Source of the DNA: Anadara kagoshimensis
Taxonomy: Eukaryota; Mollusca; Bivalvia; Arcoida; Arcidae
Direction of reading: 5' to 3'
Assembly: GCA_021292105.1 (NCBI GenBank)
Contig: CM037870.1
Coordinates: 22,770,424-22,834,423, forward strand
Length of the DNA stretch: 64,000 bases
Numbering within the stretch: position 1 is the first letter of the stretch; each line of letters begins with the position of its first letter. The translations under genes and the position numbers were made by a program. Below the pieces are notes generated by a model. The model saw only the letters and a list, made by a program, of their open reading frames with translations. It had not been told where the DNA came from and searched no databases. Below, one piece after another: positions 24,384 to 37,783 of this stretch.

Positions 24384-27206
24384 CGGAACCACCTAACACA
24401 GGCTACAATCAAGTACACCTACTTGACGGTAACCGGAACCACCTAACTCAGGCTACAATCAAGTACAGCTACTTGACGGTAACCAGAAGCACCTAACTCA
24501 GGCTACAATCAAGTACACCTACTTGACGGTAACCAGAACCACCTAACCCAGGCTACAATCAAGTACCGCTACTTGACGATAGACAGAACCACCTTACACT
24601 AGCTACAATCAAGTATAGCTACTTGACGGTAGACAGAACCACCTAACACGGGCTACAATCAAGTACAACTACCTTACGGTAGATTAACCAACTTACACGG
24701 GCTACAATCAATTACAGCTAATTGACGGTACACAGAACCACCTTACACAGGGTACAATCAAGTATAGCTACTTGACGGTAACCAGAACCACCTTACACAG
24801 GCTACAATCAAGTACAGCTACTTGACGGTAACCAGAAGCACCTAACTCAGGCTACAATCAAGTACCGCTGCTTGACGATAGACAGAACCACCTTACACTA
24901 GCTACAATCAAGTATAGCTACTTGACGGTAGACAGAACCACCTAACACGGGCTACAATCAAGTACACCTACTTGACGGTAACCAGAACCACATAACTCAG
25001 GCTACAATCAATTACACCTACTTGACGGTAACCGGAACCACCTAACTCAGGCTACAATCAAGTACAGCTACTTGACGGTAACCAGAAGCACCTAACTCAG
25101 GCTACAATCAAGTACACCTACTTGACGGTAACTAGAACCACCTAACTCAGGCTACAATCAAGTACCTCTACTTGACGATAGACAGAACCACCTTACACTA
25201 GCTACAATCAAGTATAGCTACTTGACGGTAGACAGAACCACCTAACACGGGCTACAATCAAGTACAACTACCTTACGGTAGATAGAACCAACTTACACGG
25301 GCTACAATCAAGTACATCTACTTTACGGTAGACAGAACCACCTAACACGGGCTACAACCAAGTATAGCTACTTGACGGTAACCAGAATCACCTTACACAG
25401 GCTACAGTCAATTACAGCTAATTGACGGTAGACAGAACAACCTAACTTTGGCTACAATTAAGTACAGCTACTTGACGGTAGACAGAACCACCTAACTTTG
25501 GCTACAATTAAGTACACCTACTTGACGGTAGACAGAACCACCTTACACAGGCTACAATCAAGTACAGCTACTTGACGGTAGACAGAACCACCTTACACTA
25601 GCTACAATCAAGTATAGCTACTTGACGGTAGACAGAACCACCTAACACGGGCTACAATCAAGTACAACTACCTTACGGTAGATTAACCAACTTACACGGG
25701 CTACAATCAATTACAGCTAATTGACGGTACACAGAACCACCTTACACAGGGTACAATCAAGTATAGCTACTTGACGGTAACCAGAACCACCTTACACAGG
25801 CTACAATCAAGTACAGCTAATTGACAGTAGACAGAACTACCCTACACTGGCTACAATCAAGTACCGCTACTTGACTGTAACCAGGACCGCCTAATACTGA
25901 CTTCAATCAAGTACAGCTACTTGACGGTAACCAGAACCACCTTACATAGGCTACAATGAAGTAGAGCTACTTTAATGGTGAACCACCTAACATAGGCTTC
26001 AATCAAATACAATTACATGACGGTAACCAGACACACCTTACATAGGCTACAATCAATCAGCTACATGATGGTAACCAGAACCAAATAACTTTGGCTACAA
26101 TTAAGTACAGCTACTTGACGGTAACCAGAACTACCTAACTTTGGCTACAATTCAGTACACCTACTTAACGGTAGACAGAACCACCTTACACAGGCTACAA
26201 TCAAGTACAGCTACTTAACGGTAACCAGAACCACCTTACACAGACTACAATCAAGTACAGCTACTTGACGGTAACCAGAATCACCTAACACGAGCTACCA
26301 TCAAGTACAGCTACCTGACGGTAACCAGAACCACCTAACTCAGGCTACAATCAAGTACAGCTACTTGACGGTAACCAGAACCACCTAACTCAGGCTACAA
26401 TCAAGTACACCTACTTGACGGTAACCAGAACCACATAACTCAGGCTACAATCAAGTACACCTACTTGACGGTAACCGGAACCACCTAACTCAGGCTACAA
26501 TCAAGTACAGCTACTTGACGGTAACCAGAAGCACCTAACTCAGGCTACAATCAAGTACACCTACTTGACGGTAACTAGAACCACCTAACTCAGGCTACAA
26601 TCAAGTACCTCTACTTGACGATAGACAGAACCACCTTACACTAGCTACAATCAAGTATAGCTACTTGACGGTAGACAGAACCACCTAACACGGGCTACAA
26701 TCAAGTACAACTACCTTACGGTAGATAAAACCAACTTACACGGGCTACAATCAAGTACATCTACTTTACGGTAGACAGAACCACCTAACACGGGCTACAA
26801 CCAAGTATAGCTACTTGACGGTAACCAGAATCACCTTACACAGGCTACAGTCAATTACAGCTAATTGACGGTAGACAGAACCACCTAACTTTGGCTACAA
26901 TTAAGTACAGCTACTTGACGGTAGACAGAACCACCTAACTTTGGCTACAATTAAGTACACCTACTTGACGGTAGACAGAACCACCTTACACAGGCTACAA
27001 TCAAGTACAGCTACTTGACGGTAGACAGAATCACCTTACACGGGCTACAATCAAGTACCGCTACTTGACGGTAGAAAGAACCACGTTACACGGGCTACAA
27101 TCAAGTATAGCTACTGACGGTAGACAGAACCACCTTACACGGGCTACAATCAAGTACACCTACTTTACGGTAACCAGAACCAACTAACTTTTTCTACAAT
27201 TAAGTA
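24376..27206 (+). repeat. 50-bp minisatellite block 11 (longest, composite)
   Basis: About 57 monomers. Alpha start, then the block 10 series through its ctttgg pair. At about 25,580-25,600 a T2 monomer passes into the cactag/tatagct series and a second alpha-type series with the shortened run. The end is gataaaa T2. Parallels block 9 in overall order. Confidence 0.95.
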
Positions 27207-28231
27207 CAGTTATTTGACAGAGAACAGACACTTTAATTAGCTACATCTACTTGATAATAGCCGGATCCTAAGATGGACAGATCACATTGAAATACAGATA
27301 TTTTATCCTCGGGTGAACTGTAGAAAATATCGAGGTTACAGTTATAGCAATGTTAATCCAAATCAGAATAGGAAAACTGCTCAGTTTATTAATTTATACA
27401 ATAAATAGGAACGCGTGATGAATAAGTGTCCTGTTGTCAACAATTAAATTTTCAGTATTTTAGTCGTATTTTATTGGAAATAAATTAATAAACCAAAATA
27501 TTAAATCTAGATATTTATATCAAAAAATTAAATTTTAAATACTAAATATAAAATCATTCAAATAGAAATGCTATAATCGTGAAAAGTAACAACAAAGGTA
27601 ATGTATCATTTCAAAACACCACAACTAAGTTGGTTTAGGGTCTTATTTAAACACAAGACATTTCTGACTTTGTCAGTAATTCCTTCTCGTGTTGTTCTGG
27701 GTGTTATCATATAGACGATAGTATCACTCGGGTACAGCAAACACTGTCGGAGTAATCTCCGATGTGAACTGAGAAGGTGGCTTGATTAGTCAAGTAACGA
27801 TCTTACGATCTACAATGTCCTTCCGGGGACACCCCTCTCCTAATTCTAGACCCCTGATCAACTTTACTAGCTGTTGCAGCACCAGTCTTCAATTAACAGG
27901 TGACTCTAGCAACAGGCATAGCTAACCTGAAGTCATCTCATATTGATGTTGCCAGAAAGTTTAATAGACCATTAAACTAAATTCCAGAGATACTAAGTGT
28001 ACATATTGTTGATAACAGTAAGCCTAGTACTATCCAAAGGAATAATTCATATATTGGTGTATTGTAAGAACATCGACTTACAAAGCACTTCACATCAAGA
28101 TCATTTGTCTTATTTATGCTTCATTTTAAATCATAATATTTTAGTAGATTTTTTTAAAAATCACACTTTTGAAAACATTAACACATAAGAGTTTACAAAT
28201 AAAATTGTTCTCAAATAACCAAAGAAACTTG
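27207..28231 (+). repeat. 1-kb spacer copy 11
   Basis: 1,025 bp. Private changes are tacagatatttt in the decayed monomers and one a lost in cattcaaatag. Carries the C variant and atttGtct. Centre of the second super-repeat unit. Confidence 0.95.
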
Positions 28232-29522
28232 CCGGTAACCGGAACCACCTAACACAGGCTACAATCAAGTACAGCTACTTGACGGTACACAGAACCACCT
28301 TACACAGGCTACAATCAAGTACAGCTACTTGACGGTAACCAGAACCACCTAACACGAGCTACAATCAAGTACAGCTACCTGACGGTAACCAGAACCACCT
28401 AACTCAGGCTACAATCAAGTACAGCTACTTGACGGTAACCAGAACCACCTAACTCAGGCTACAATCAAGTACACCTACTTGACGGTAACCAGAACCACAT
28501 AACTCAGGCTACAATCAAGTACACCTACTTGACGGTAACCGGAACCACCTAACTCACAGGCTACAATCAAGTACAGCTACTTGACGGTAACCAGAAGCAC
28601 CTAACTCAGGCTACAATCAAGTACCGCTGCTTGACGATAGACAGAACCACCTTACACTAGCTACAATCAAGTATAGCTACTTGACGGTAGACAGAACCAC
28701 CTAACACGGGCTACAATCAAGTACACCTACTTGACGGTAACCAGAACCACATAACTCAGGCTACAATCAATTACACCTACTTGACGGTAACCGGAACCAC
28801 CTAACTCAGGCTACAATCAAGTACAGCTACTTGACGGTAACCAGAAGCACCTAACTCAGGCTACAATCAAGTACACCTACTTGACGGTAACTAGAACCAC
28901 CTAACTCAGGCTACAATCAAGTACCTCTACTTGACGATAGACAGAACCACCTTACACTAGCTACAATCAAGTATAGCTACTTGACGGTAGACAGAACCAC
29001 CTAACACGGGCTACAATCAAGTACAACTACCTTACGGTAGATAGAACCAACTTACACGGGCTACAATCAAGTACATCTACTTTACGGTAGACAGAACCAC
29101 CTAACACGGGCTACAACCAAGTATAGCTACTTGACGGTAACCAGAATCACCTTACACAGGCTACAGTCAATTACAGCTAATTGACGGTAGACAGAACACC
29201 TAACTTTGGCTACAATTAAGTACAGCTACTTGACGGTAGACAGAACCACCTAACTTTGGCTACAATTAAGTACACCTACTTGACGGTAGACAGAACCACC
29301 TTACACAGGCTACAATCAAGTACAGCTACTTGACGGTAGACAGAATCACCTTACACGGGCTACAATCAAGTACCGCTACTTGACGGTAGAAAGAACCACG
29401 TTACACGGGCTACAATCAAGTATAGCTACTTGACGGTAGACAGAACCACCTTACACGGGCTACAATCAAGTACACCTACTTTACGGTAACCAGAACCAAC
29501 TAACTTTTTCTACAATTAAGTA
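28232..29522 (+). repeat. 50-bp minisatellite block 12 (beta start, T2 end)
   Basis: About 26 monomers. Same series as block 10 but with a single ctttgg pair. One monomer has an inserted ca (actcacaggc, near 28,555) and one lacks a base (agaacacc, near 29,195). Confidence 0.95.
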
Positions 29523-30550
29523 CAGTTATTTGACAGAGAACAGACACTTTAATTAGCTACATCTACTTGATAATAGCCGGATCCTAAGATGGACAGATCA
29601 CATTGAAATACAGTTATTTTATCCTCGGGTGAACTGTAGAAAATATCGAGGTTACAGTTATAGCAATGTTAATCCAAATCAGAATAGGAAAACTGCTCAG
29701 TTTATTAATTTATACAATAAATAGGAACGCGTGATGAATAAGTGTCCTGTTGTCAACAATTAAATTTTCAGTATTTTAGTCGTATTTTATTGGAAATAAA
29801 TTAATAAACCAAAATATTAAATCTAGATATTTATATCAAAAAATTAAATTTTAAATACTAAATATATAAAATCATTCAAAATAGAAATGCTATAATCGTG
29901 AAAAGTAACAAAAAAGGTAATGTATCATTTCAAAACACCACAACTAAGTTGGTTTAGGGTCTTATTTAAACACAAGACATTTCTGACTTTGTCAGTAATT
30001 CCTTCTCGTGTTGTTCTGGGTGTTATCATATAGACGATAGTATCACTCGGGTACAACAAACACTGTCGGAGTAATCTCCGATGTGAACTGAGAAGGTGGC
30101 TTGATTAGTCAAGTAACGATCTTACGATCTACAATGTCCTTCCGGGGACACCCCTCTCCTAATTCTAGACCCCTGATCAACTTTACTAGCTGTTGCAGCA
30201 CCAGTCTTCAATTAACAGGTGACTCTAGCAACAGGCATAGCTAACCTGAAGTCATCTCATATTGATGTTGCCAGAAAGTTTAATAGACCATTAAACTAAA
30301 TTCCAGAGATACTAAGTGTACATATTGTTGATAACAGTAAGCCTAGTACTATCCAAAGGAATAATTCATATATTGGTGTATTGTAAGAACATCGACTTAC
30401 AAAGCACTTCACATCAAGATCATTTATCTTATTTATGCTTCATTTTAAATCATAATATTTTAGTAGATTTTTTTAAAAATCACACTTTTGAAAACATTAA
30501 CACATAAGAGTTTACAAATAAAATTGTTCTCAAATAACCAAAGAAACTTG
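29523..30550 (+). repeat. 1-kb spacer copy 12
   Basis: 1,028 bp. An extra ta in the AT tract (aaatatataaaa) and a gtacaacaaac change are private. Has gatcac, aacaaAaaagg and atttAtct. Ends the super-repeat pair that starts at copy 8. Confidence 0.95.
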
Positions 30551-32089
30551 CCGGTAACCGGAACCACCTAACACAGGCTACAATCAAGTACACCTACTTG
30601 ACGGTAACCGGAACCACCTAACTCAGGCTACAATCAAGTACAGCTACTTGACGGTAACCAGAAGCACCTAACTCAGGCTACAATCAAGTACACCTACTTG
30701 ACGGTAACCAGAACCACCTAACCCAGGCTACAATCAAGTAGCGCTACTTGACGATAGACAGAACCACCTTACACTAGCTACAATCAAGTATAGCTACTTG
30801 ACGGTAGACAGAACCACCTAACACGGGCTACAATCAAGTACAACTACCTTACGGTAGATTAACCAACTTACACGGGCTACAATCAATTACAGCTAATTGA
30901 CGGTACACAGAACCACCTTACACAGGGTACAATCAAGTATAGCTACTTGACGGTAACCAGAACCACCTTACACAGGCTACAATCAAGTACAGCTACTTGA
31001 CGGTAACCAGAAGCACCTAACTCAGGCTACAATCAAGTACCGCTGCTTGACGATAGACAGAACCACCTTACACTAGCTACAATCAAGTATAGCTACTTGA
31101 CGGTAGACAGAACCACCTAACACGGGCTACAATCAAGTACACCTACTTGACGGTAACCAGAACCACATAACTCAGGCTACAATCAATTACACCTACTTGA
31201 CGGTAACCGGAACCACCTAACTCAGGCTACAATCAAGTACAGCTACTTGACGGTAACCAGAAGCACCTAACTCAGGCTACAATCAAGTACACCTACTTGA
31301 CGGTAACTAGAACCACCTAACTCAGGCTACAATCAAGTACCTCTACTTGACGATAGACAGAACCACCTTACACTAGCTACAATCAAGTATAGCTACTTGA
31401 CGGTAGACAGAACCACCTAACACGGGCTACAATCAAGTACAACTACCTTACGGTAGATAGAACCAACTTACACGGGCTACAATCAAGTACATCTACTTTA
31501 CGGTAGACAGAACCACCTAACACGGGCTACAATCAAGTACAACTACCTTACGGTAGATAGAACCAACTTACACGGGCTACAATCAAGTACATCTACTTGA
31601 CGGTAACCAGAATCACCTTACACAGGCTACAGTCAATTACAGCTAATTGACGGTAGACAGAACCACCTAACTTTGGCTACAATTAAGTACAGCTACTTGA
31701 CGGTAGACAGAACCACCTAACTTTGGCTACAATTAAGTACACCTACTTGACGGTAGACAGAACAACCTAACTTTGGCTACAATTAAGTACAGCTACTTGA
31801 CGGTAGACAGAACCACCTAACTTTGGCTACAATTAAGTACACCTACTTGACGGTAGACAGAACCACCTTACACAGGCTACAATCAAGTACAGCTACTTGA
31901 CGGTAGACAGAATCACCTTACACGGGCTACAATCAAGTACCGCTACTTGACGGTAGAAAGAACCACGTTACACGGGCTACAATCAAGTATAGCTACTTGA
32001 CGGTAGACAGAACCACCTTACACGGGCTACAATCAAGTACACCTACTTTACGGTAACCAGAACCAACTAACTTTTTCTACAATTAAGTA
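30551..32089 (+). repeat. 50-bp minisatellite block 13 (alpha start, T2 end)
   Basis: About 31 monomers. An alpha series joins a beta-type middle after the caattacagctaattg region. The caactaccttacggtagatag pair is present twice (about 31,440 and 31,540), replacing the usual caaccaagtatagct monomer. Four ctttgg monomers. Confidence 0.95.
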
Positions 32090-33113
32090 CAGTTATTTGA
32101 CAGAGAACAGACACTTTAATTAGCTACATCTACTTGATAATAGCCGGATCCTAAGATGGACAGATCACATTGAAATACAGTTATTTTATCCTCGGGTGAA
32201 CTGTAGAAAATATCGAGGTTACAGTTATAGCAATGTTAATCCAAATCAGAATAGGAAAACTGCTCAGTTTATTAATTTATACAATAAATAGGAACGCGTG
32301 ATGAATAAGTGTCCTGTTGTCAACAATTAAATTTTCAGTATTTTAGTCGTATTTTATTGGAAATAAATTAATAAACCAAAATATTAAATCTAGATATTTA
32401 TATCAAAAAATTAAATTTTAAATACTAAATATAAAATCATTCAAAATAGAAATGCTATAATCGTGAAAAGTAACAAAAAAGGTAATGTATCATTTCAAAA
32501 CACCACAACTAAGTTGGTTTAGGGTCTTATTTAAACACAAGACATTTCTGACTTTGTCAGTAATTCCTTCTCGTGTTGTTCTGGTGTTATCATATAGACG
32601 ATAGTATCACTCGGGTACAGCAAACACTGTCGGAGTAATCTCCGATGTGAACTGAGAAGGTGGCTTGATTAGTCAAGTAACGATCTTACGATCTACAATG
32701 TCCTTCCGGGGACACCCCTCTCCTAATTCTAGACCCCTGATCAACTTTACTAGCTGTTGCAGCACCAGTCTTCAATTAACAGGTGACTCTAGCAACAGGC
32801 ATAGCTAACCTGAAGTCATCTCATATTGATGTTGCCAGAAAGTTTAATAGACCATTAAACTAAATTCCAGAGATACTAAGTGTACATATTGTTGATAACA
32901 GTAAGCCTAGTACTATCCAAAGGAATAATTCATATATTGGTGTATTGTAAGAACATCGACTTACAAAGCACTTCACATCAAGATCATTTATCTTATTTAT
33001 GCTTCATTTTAAATCATAATATTTTAGTAGATTTTTTAAAAATCACACTTTTGAAAACATTAACACATAAGAGTTTACAAATAAAATTGTTCTCAAATAA
33101 CCAAAGAAACTTG
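32090..33113 (+). repeat. 1-kb spacer copy 13
   Basis: 1,024 bp. Lost bases in gttctggtgtt and in the t-run near the 3' end. The latter extends the recurrent short frame to 84 codons here by reading into the block. Has atttAtct. Confidence 0.95.
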
Positions 33114-34502
33114 CCGGTAACCGGAACCACCTAACACAGGCTACAATCAAGTACACCTACTTGACGGTAACCGGAACCACCTAACTCAGGCTACAATCAA
33201 GTACAGCTACTTGACGGTAACCAGAAGCACCTAACTCAGGCTACAATCAAGTACACCTACTTGACGGTAACCAGAACCACCTAACCCAGGCTACAATCAA
33301 GTACCGCTACTTGACGATAGACAGAACCACCTTACACTAGCTACAATCAAGTATAGCTACTTGACGGTAGACAGAACCACCTAACACGGGCTACAATCAA
33401 GTACAACTACCTTACGGTAGATTAACCAACTTACACGGGCTACAATCAATTACAGCTAATTGACGGTACACAGAACCACCTTACACAGGGTACAATCAAG
33501 TACAGCTACTTGACGGTAACCAGAACCACCTTACACAGGCTACAATCAAGTACAGCTACTTGACGGTAACCAGAAGCACCTAACTCAGGCTACAATCAAG
33601 TACCGCTGCTTGACGATAGACAGAACCACCTTACACTAGCTACAATCAAGTATAGCTACTTGACGGTAGACAGAACCACCTAACACGGGCTACAATCAAG
33701 TACACCTACTTGACGGTAACCAGAACCACATAACTCAGGCTACAATCAATTACACCTACTTGACGGTAACCGGAACCACCTAACTCAGGCTACAATCAAG
33801 TACAGCTACTTGACGGTAACCAGAAGCACCTAACTCAGGCTACAATCAAGTACACCTACTTGACGGTAACTAGAACCACCTAACTCAGGCTACAATCAAG
33901 TACCTCTACTTGACGATAGACAGAACCACCTTACACTAGCTACAATCAAGTATAGCTACTTGACGGTAGACAGAACCACCTAACACGGGCTACAATCAAG
34001 TACAACTACCTTACGGTAGATAGAACCAACTTACACGGGCTACAATCAAGTACATCTACTTTACGGTAGACAGAACCACCTAACACGGGCTACAACCAAG
34101 TATAGCTACTTGACGGTAACCAGAATCACCTTACACAGGCTACAGTCAATTACAGCTAATTGACGGTAGACAGAACAACCTAACTTTGGCTACAATTAAG
34201 TACAGCTACTTGACGGTAGACAGAACCACCTAACTTTGGCTACAATTAAGTACACCTACTTGACGGTAGACAGAACCACCTTACACAGGCTACAATCAAG
34301 TACAGCTACTTGACGGTAGACAGAATCACCTTACACGGGCTACAATCAAGTACCGCTACTTGACGGTAGAAAGAACCACGTTACACGGGCTACAATCAAG
34401 TATAGCTACTTGACGGTAGACAGAACCACCTTACACGGGCTACAATCAAGTACACCTACTTTACGGTAACCAGAACCAACTAACTTTTTCTACAATTAAG
34501 TA
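33114..34502 (+). repeat. 50-bp minisatellite block 14 (alpha start, T2 end)
   Basis: About 28 monomers. Same order as block 13 but without its extra pairs. One stem monomer has gtacagct where sister blocks have gtatagct (about 33,500). Confidence 0.95.
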
Positions 34503-35527
34503 CAGTTATTTGACAGAGAACAGACACTTTAATTAGCTACATCTACTTGATAATAGCCGGATCCTAAGATGGACAGATCACATTGAAATACAGTTATTTT
34601 ATCCTCGGGTGAACTGTAGAAAATATCGAGGTTACAGTTATAGCAATGTTAATCCAAATCAGAATAGGAAAACTGCTCAGTTTATTAATTTATACAATAA
34701 ATAGGAACGCGTGATGAATAAGTGTCCTGTTGTCAACAATTAAATTTTCAGTATTTTAGTCGTATTTTATTGGAAATAAATTAATAAACCAAAATATTAA
34801 ATCTAGATATTTATATCAAAAAATTAAATTTTAAATACTAAATATAAAATCATTCAAAATAGAAATGCTATAATCGTGAAAAGTAACAAAAAAGGTAATG
34901 TATCATTTCAAAACACCACAACTAAGTTGGTTTAGGGTCTTATTTAAACACAAGACATTTCTGACTTTGTCAGTAATTCCTTCTCGTGTTGTTCTGGGTG
35001 TTATCATATAGACGATAGTATCACTCGGGTACAGCAAACACTGTCGGAGTAATCTCCGATGTGAACTGAGAAGGTGGCTTGATTAGTCAAGTAACGATCT
35101 TACGATCTACAATGTCCTTCCGGGACACCCCTCTCCTAATTCTAGACCCCTGATCAACTTTACTAGCTGTTGCAGCACCAGTCTTCAATTAACAGGTGAC
35201 TCTAGCAACAGGCATAGCTAACCTGAAGTCATCTCATATTGATGTTGCCAGAAAGTTTAATAGACCATTAAACTAAATTCCAGAGATACTAAGTGTACAT
35301 ATTGTTGATAACAGTAAGCCTAGTACTATCCAAAGGAATAATTCATATATTGGTGTATTGTAAGAACATCGACTTACAAAGCACTTCACATCAAGATCAT
35401 TTATCTTATTTATGCTTCATTTTAAATCATAATATTTTAGTAGATTTTTTTAAAAATCACACTTTTGAAAACATTAACACATAAGAGTTTACAAATAAAA
35501 TTGTTCTCAAATAACCAAAGAAACTTG
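34503..35527 (+). repeat. 1-kb spacer copy 14
   Basis: 1,025 bp. The fourth hairpin has lost one G (cgggacacccc), shortening an arm. Otherwise reference-like, with gatcac and atttAtct. Confidence 0.95.
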
Positions 35528-36760
35528 CCGGTAACCGGAACCACCTAACACAGGCTACAATCAAGTACACCTACTTGACGGTAACCGGAACCACCTAACT
35601 CAGGCTACAATCAAGTACAGCTACTTGACGGTAACCAGAAGCACCTAACTCAGGCTACAATCAAGTACACCTACTTGACGGTAACCAGAACCACCTAACC
35701 CAGGCTACAATCAAGTACCGCTACTTGACGATAGACAGAACCACCTTACACTAGCTACAATCAAGTATAGCTACTTGACGGTAGACAGAACCACCTAACA
35801 CGGGCTACAATCAAGTACAACTACCTTACGGTAGATTAACCAACTTACACGGGCTACAATCAATTACAGCTAATTGACGGTACACAGAACCACCTTACAC
35901 AGGGTACAATCAAGTATAGCTACTTGACGGTAACCAGAACCACCTTACACAGGCTACAATCAAGTACAGCTAATTGACAGTAGACAGAACTACCCTACAC
36001 TGGCTACAATCAAGTACCGCTACTTGACTGTAACCAGGACCGCCTAATACTGACTTCAATCAAGTACAGCTACTTGACGGTAACCAGAACCACCTTACAT
36101 AGGCTACAATGAAGTAGAGCTACTTTAATGGTGAACCACCTAACATAGGCTTGAATCAAATACAATTACATGACGGTAACCAGACACACCTTACATAGGC
36201 TACAATCAATCAGCTACATGATGGTAACCAGAACCAAATAACTTTGGCTACAATTAAGTACAGCTACTTGACGGTAACCAGAACTACCTAACTTTGGCTA
36301 CAATTCAGTACACCTACTTAACGGTAGACAGAACCACCTTACACAGGCTACAATCAAGTACAGCTACTTAACAGTAACCAGAACCACCTTACACAGACTA
36401 CAATCAAGTACAGCTACTTAACGGTAACCAGAACCACCTTACACAGGCTACAATCAAGTACAGCTACTTTACGGTAACCAGAACCACCTAACTTTGGCTA
36501 CAATTAAGTACACCTACTTGACGGTAGACAGAACCACCTTACACAGGCTACAATCAAGTACAGCTACTTGACGGTAGACAGAATCACCTTACACGGGCTA
36601 CAATCAAGTACCGCTACTTGACGGTAGAAAGAACCACGTTACACGGGCTACAATCAAGTATAGCTACTTGACGGTAGACAGAACCACCTTACACGGGCTA
36701 CAATCAAGTACACCTACTTTACGGTAACCAGAACCAACTAACTTTTTCTACAATTAAGTA
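35528..36760 (+). repeat. 50-bp minisatellite block 15 (alpha start, T1 end)
   Basis: About 25 monomers. The cleanest full example of the alpha-to-T1 grammar, with the shortened run at about 36,110-36,230. One monomer has cttaacagtaacc. Blocks 23 and 24 match it closely in order and length. Confidence 0.95.
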
Positions 36761-37783
36761 CAGTTATTTGACAGAGAACAGACACTTTAATTAGCTACAT
36801 CTACTTGATAATAGCCGGATCCTAAGATGGACAGATTACATTGAAATACAGTTATTTTATCCTCGGGTGAACTGTAGAAAATATCGAGGTTACAGTTATA
36901 GCAATGTTAATCCAAATCAGAATAGGAAAACTGCTCAGTTTATTAATTTATACAATAAATAGGAACGCGTGATGAATAAGTGTCCTGTTGTCAACAATTA
37001 AATTTTCAGTATTTTAGTCGTATTTTATTGGAAATAAATTAATAAACCAAAATATTAAATCTAGATATTTATATCAAAAATTAAATTTTAAATACTAAAT
37101 ATAAAATCATTCAAATAGAAATGCTATAATCGTGAAAAGTAACAAAAAAGGTAATGTATCATTTCAAAACACCACAACTAAGTTGGTTTAGGGTCTTATT
37201 TAAACACAAGACATTTCTGACTTTGTCAGTAATTCCTTCTCGTGTTGTTCTGGGTGTATCATATAGACGATAGTATCACTCGGGTACAGCAAACACTGTC
37301 GGAGTAATCTCCGATGTGAACTGAGAAGGTGGCTTGATTAGTCAAGTAACGATCTTACGATCTACAATGTCCTTCCGGGGACACCCCTCTCCTAATTCTA
37401 GACCCCTGATCAACTTTACTAGCTGTTGCAGCACCAGTCTTCAATTAACAGGTGACTCTAGCAACAGGCATAGCTAACCTGAAGTCATCTCATATTGATG
37501 TTGCCAGAAAGTTTAATAGACCATTAAACTAAATTCCAGAGATACTAAGTGTACATATTGTTGATAACAGTAAGCCTAGTACTATCCAAAGGAATAATTC
37601 ATATATTGGTGTATTGTAAGAACATCGACTTACAAAGCACTTCACATCAAGATCATTTATCTTATTTATGCTTCATTTTAAATCATAATATTTTAGTAGA
37701 TTTTTTTAAAAATCACACTTTTGAAAACATTAACACATAAGAGTTTACAAATAAAATTGTTCTCAAATAACCAAAGAAACTTG
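36761..37783 (+). repeat. 1-kb spacer copy 15
   Basis: 1,023 bp. Has gattac after its T1 block. Single bases are lost in three short runs (caaaaattaaa, cattcaaatag, gggtgtatcat). Has atttAtct. Confidence 0.95.
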
